Positions 62,714 to 64,000 of a DNA stretch of 64,000 nt are shown here, one piece after another; position 1 is the first letter of the stretch; each line of letters opens with the position of its first letter. The notes beneath the pieces were generated by a model. That model saw nothing but the letters and a program-made list of their open reading frames with translations. It did not search any database and was not told the origin of the DNA. Location of the stretch: the NCBI RefSeq assembly GCF_008086045.1, contig NZ_VSEY01000009.1:62001-126000 (forward strand). The letters run 5' to 3'. The translations under genes were made by a program, and so were the position numbers. This stretch comes from Nonomuraea sp. PA05. Lineage in GTDB: Bacteria; Actinomycetota; Actinomycetes; Streptosporangiales; Streptosporangiaceae.

Positions 62714-64000
62714 GTGCAGTTCACACCGTCATGGGAGTCGCTGGAGGGCCGCGGGACGCCGGAGTGGTTCCCGCGGGCCAAGTTCGGCCTGTGGGCGCAC
62801 TGGGGGCCGCAGTGCCAGCCGGGTTTCGGCGACTGGTACGCCCGCAAGATGTACCTGCCCGGCACCGAGGCGGCCGAGTTCCACCGGAAGCGGTACGGGC
62901 ATCCCTCGGAGTTCGGGTTCAAGGACGTGATCAACGAGTGGACGGCGTCCCGCTGGGACCCCGAGGAGCTGGTCTCCCTGTACGCGCGTACGGGTGCCAG
63001 GTACTTCGTGGCGATGGCCAACCACCACGACAACCTCGACCTGTGGGACAGCCCGCACCACGCGTGGAACTCGGTCCGGGTCGGCCCGCGCCGCGACGTC
63101 GTCGGCGAGTGGGCGGCGGCGGCGCGGGCGCACGGGCTGCGGTTCGGGGTGAGCGTGCACGCCGCGCACGCCTGGTCCTGGTACGAGCCGAGCCAGGGCT
63201 ACGACGGGCGGCTCACCCAGGCCGACGGCGTGGGCACCTGGTGGGACGGGCTCGACCCACGCGAGCTGTACGCGCAGAACCACCCGCCGGTCCCTGGCTT
63301 CGAGCAGCCGAAGACCGTCAACGGCAACTGGGACTGGCCCGACCCCGAGCACTGGCCGGACGCCGCCTACCAGGCGAACTTCAAGGCCAGGACGCTGCAA
63401 CTGGCGCAGGCCTACCGGCCCGACCTGGTGTACTTCGACGACACGGTGCTGCCGCTGCACCAGTGCGGCCCGGTCGGCCTGGAGATCGCGGCCGAGCTGT
63501 ACAACCTGCACGACGACCTGATCGTGTGCGGCAAGGTGCTCGACGAGCGGCAGCGGCGCGCCCTGACCTGGGACGTGGAGCGCGGCGCCGCCGACCGGAT
63601 CGAGCCGGAGCCGTGGCAGACGTGCACCTGCCTGGGGCAGTGGCACTACGACGACCGCGTCTTCGCCGAGCACCGCTACAAGAGCGCGGCCGAGGTGGTC
63701 GGCATGCTGGCCGACGTGGTCAGCAAGAACGGCAACCTGCTGCTCAGCGTCCCGATCACCGGGGACGGTGAGATCGACTCCGACGAGCGGGCGATCCTGG
63801 CGGGCATCGGCGAGTGGCTCGCGGTCAACGGTGAGGCGATCTTCGACACCGTTCCCTGGAAGGTCTTCGGCGAGGGCCCCTCCTCCGACGATCCGCCCGC
63901 GCTGAAGGAGCAGGGCTTCAACGAGGGCGGCGCGATGACCGCCGCCGACATCCGCTACACCGCCACCGGCACGGCCCTGTACGCGACCGCGCTCGCCGTC
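62714..64000 (+). CDS. GH29 alpha-L-fucosidase (partial, C-terminus outside window)
   Basis: At least 429 residues of a family 29 alpha-L-fucosidase, which removes terminal fucose. GTG 62714 has GGAGGAAG just upstream and is preferred over ATG 62702. N-terminal barrel: PEWFPRAKFGLWAHWG, YFVAMANHHDNLDLWDS, and PDLVYFDDTVLP with the likely nucleophile Asp. SKNGNLLLSVPITGDGEI closes the barrel. No signal peptide is visible, so it is probably cytoplasmic. The C-terminal domain continues past the window edge. Confidence 0.92.
   Translation, partial: MQFTPSWESLEGRGTPEWFPRAKFGLWAHWGPQCQPGFGDWYARKMYLPGTEAAEFHRKRYGHPSEFGFKDVINEWTASRWDPEELVSLYARTGARYFVAMANHHDNLDLWDSPHHAWNSVRVGPRRDVVGEWAAAARAHGLRFGVSVHAAHAWSWYEPSQGYDGRLTQADGVGTWWDGLDPRELYAQNHPPVPGFEQPKTVNGNWDWPDPEHWPDAAYQANFKARTLQLAQAYRPDLVYFDDTVLPLHQCGPVGLEIAAELYNLHDDLIVCGKVLDERQRRALTWDVERGAADRIEPEPWQTCTCLGQWHYDDRVFAEHRYKSAAEVVGMLADVVSKNGNLLLSVPITGDGEIDSDERAILAGIGEWLAVNGEAIFDTVPWKVFGEGPSSDDPPALKEQGFNEGGAMTAADIRYTATGTALYATALAV

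Noticed and set aside
1..64000. tRNA, rRNA or CRISPR loci
   Set aside because: No cloverleaf-like segments, rRNA-like sequence or regularly spaced direct repeats were noticed; the tandem repeats seen are short and lie inside or next to coding sequence.

Overview
This is a very GC-rich window with actinomycete codon use, clear AGGAGG-type ribosome binding sites and many ATGA/GTGA overlaps. It contains two modular-type polyketide synthases, LacI-controlled plant-polysaccharide genes, large secreted Rhs/Tc-type proteins and IS110 transposases. A filamentous actinobacterium of the Streptosporangiaceae/Nonomuraea or Streptomyces kind fits best. That placement is inference; no rRNA or other phylogenetic marker is present.

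Region A (1-12.7 kb) is a polyketide locus on the minus strand. A single-module KS-AT-DH-KR-ACP synthase (iterative-looking, interrupted by two frameshifts) is followed, in unbroken start/stop overlaps, by a LuxE-like acyl-protein synthetase, a LuxC-like acyl reductase, a KAS III-like acyltransferase with Ser in place of Cys, and an aldo/keto reductase; a zinc alcohol dehydrogenase lies just beyond. A P450 is divergent from the PKS and is followed by a decayed beta-propeller gene. The order suggests that a PKS-made acyl chain is offloaded and reduced to an aldehyde or alcohol by a bioluminescence-type fatty acid reductase pair.

Region B (12.8-25.3 kb) is a glycan-utilisation regulon: a LacI regulator, a GH78 alpha-L-rhamnosidase, two sugar ABC permeases, a lipoprotein binding protein and two homologous secreted DUF5722 (glycosidase-like) proteins. 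Five copies of a 14-bp palindrome close to TTGAAACGTTTCAA lie at the promoters of this set. No ABC ATPase is present, as is usual when a shared MsiK-type ATPase is used.

Region C (25.3-35.1 kb) holds a membrane protein, a TetR-controlled MDR reductase plus FAD monooxygenase pair with two operator-like palindromes, two divergent IS110-family transposases, a metallo-beta-lactamase-fold hydrolase divergent from a MarR regulator (two TCAAGCTTGA boxes), and a TauE/SafE exporter.

Region D (35.1-45.8 kb) is a polymorphic toxin locus: a 3,034-residue secreted SpvB/TcaC-Rhs protein ending in a Hint domain and an HNH-like nuclease, followed at once by an Imm21-type immunity gene. Upstream is the wreck of a second Hint module whose stop codon overlaps the start of a small ORF that looks like an orphan immunity gene.

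Region E (46.8-56.4 kb) is a second polyketide operon: a complete KS-AT-DH-ER-KR-ACP-TE synthase coupled to a lipocalin-like protein, a P450 and a four-EF-hand calcium-binding protein. The remainder (56.7-64 kb) holds secreted proteins (one a lysozyme-like/tachylectin fusion), a HEAT-repeat protein, a MOSC protein, a secreted parallel beta-helix protein with LacI-type operators, an intradiol dioxygenase and the start of a GH29 alpha-L-fucosidase.
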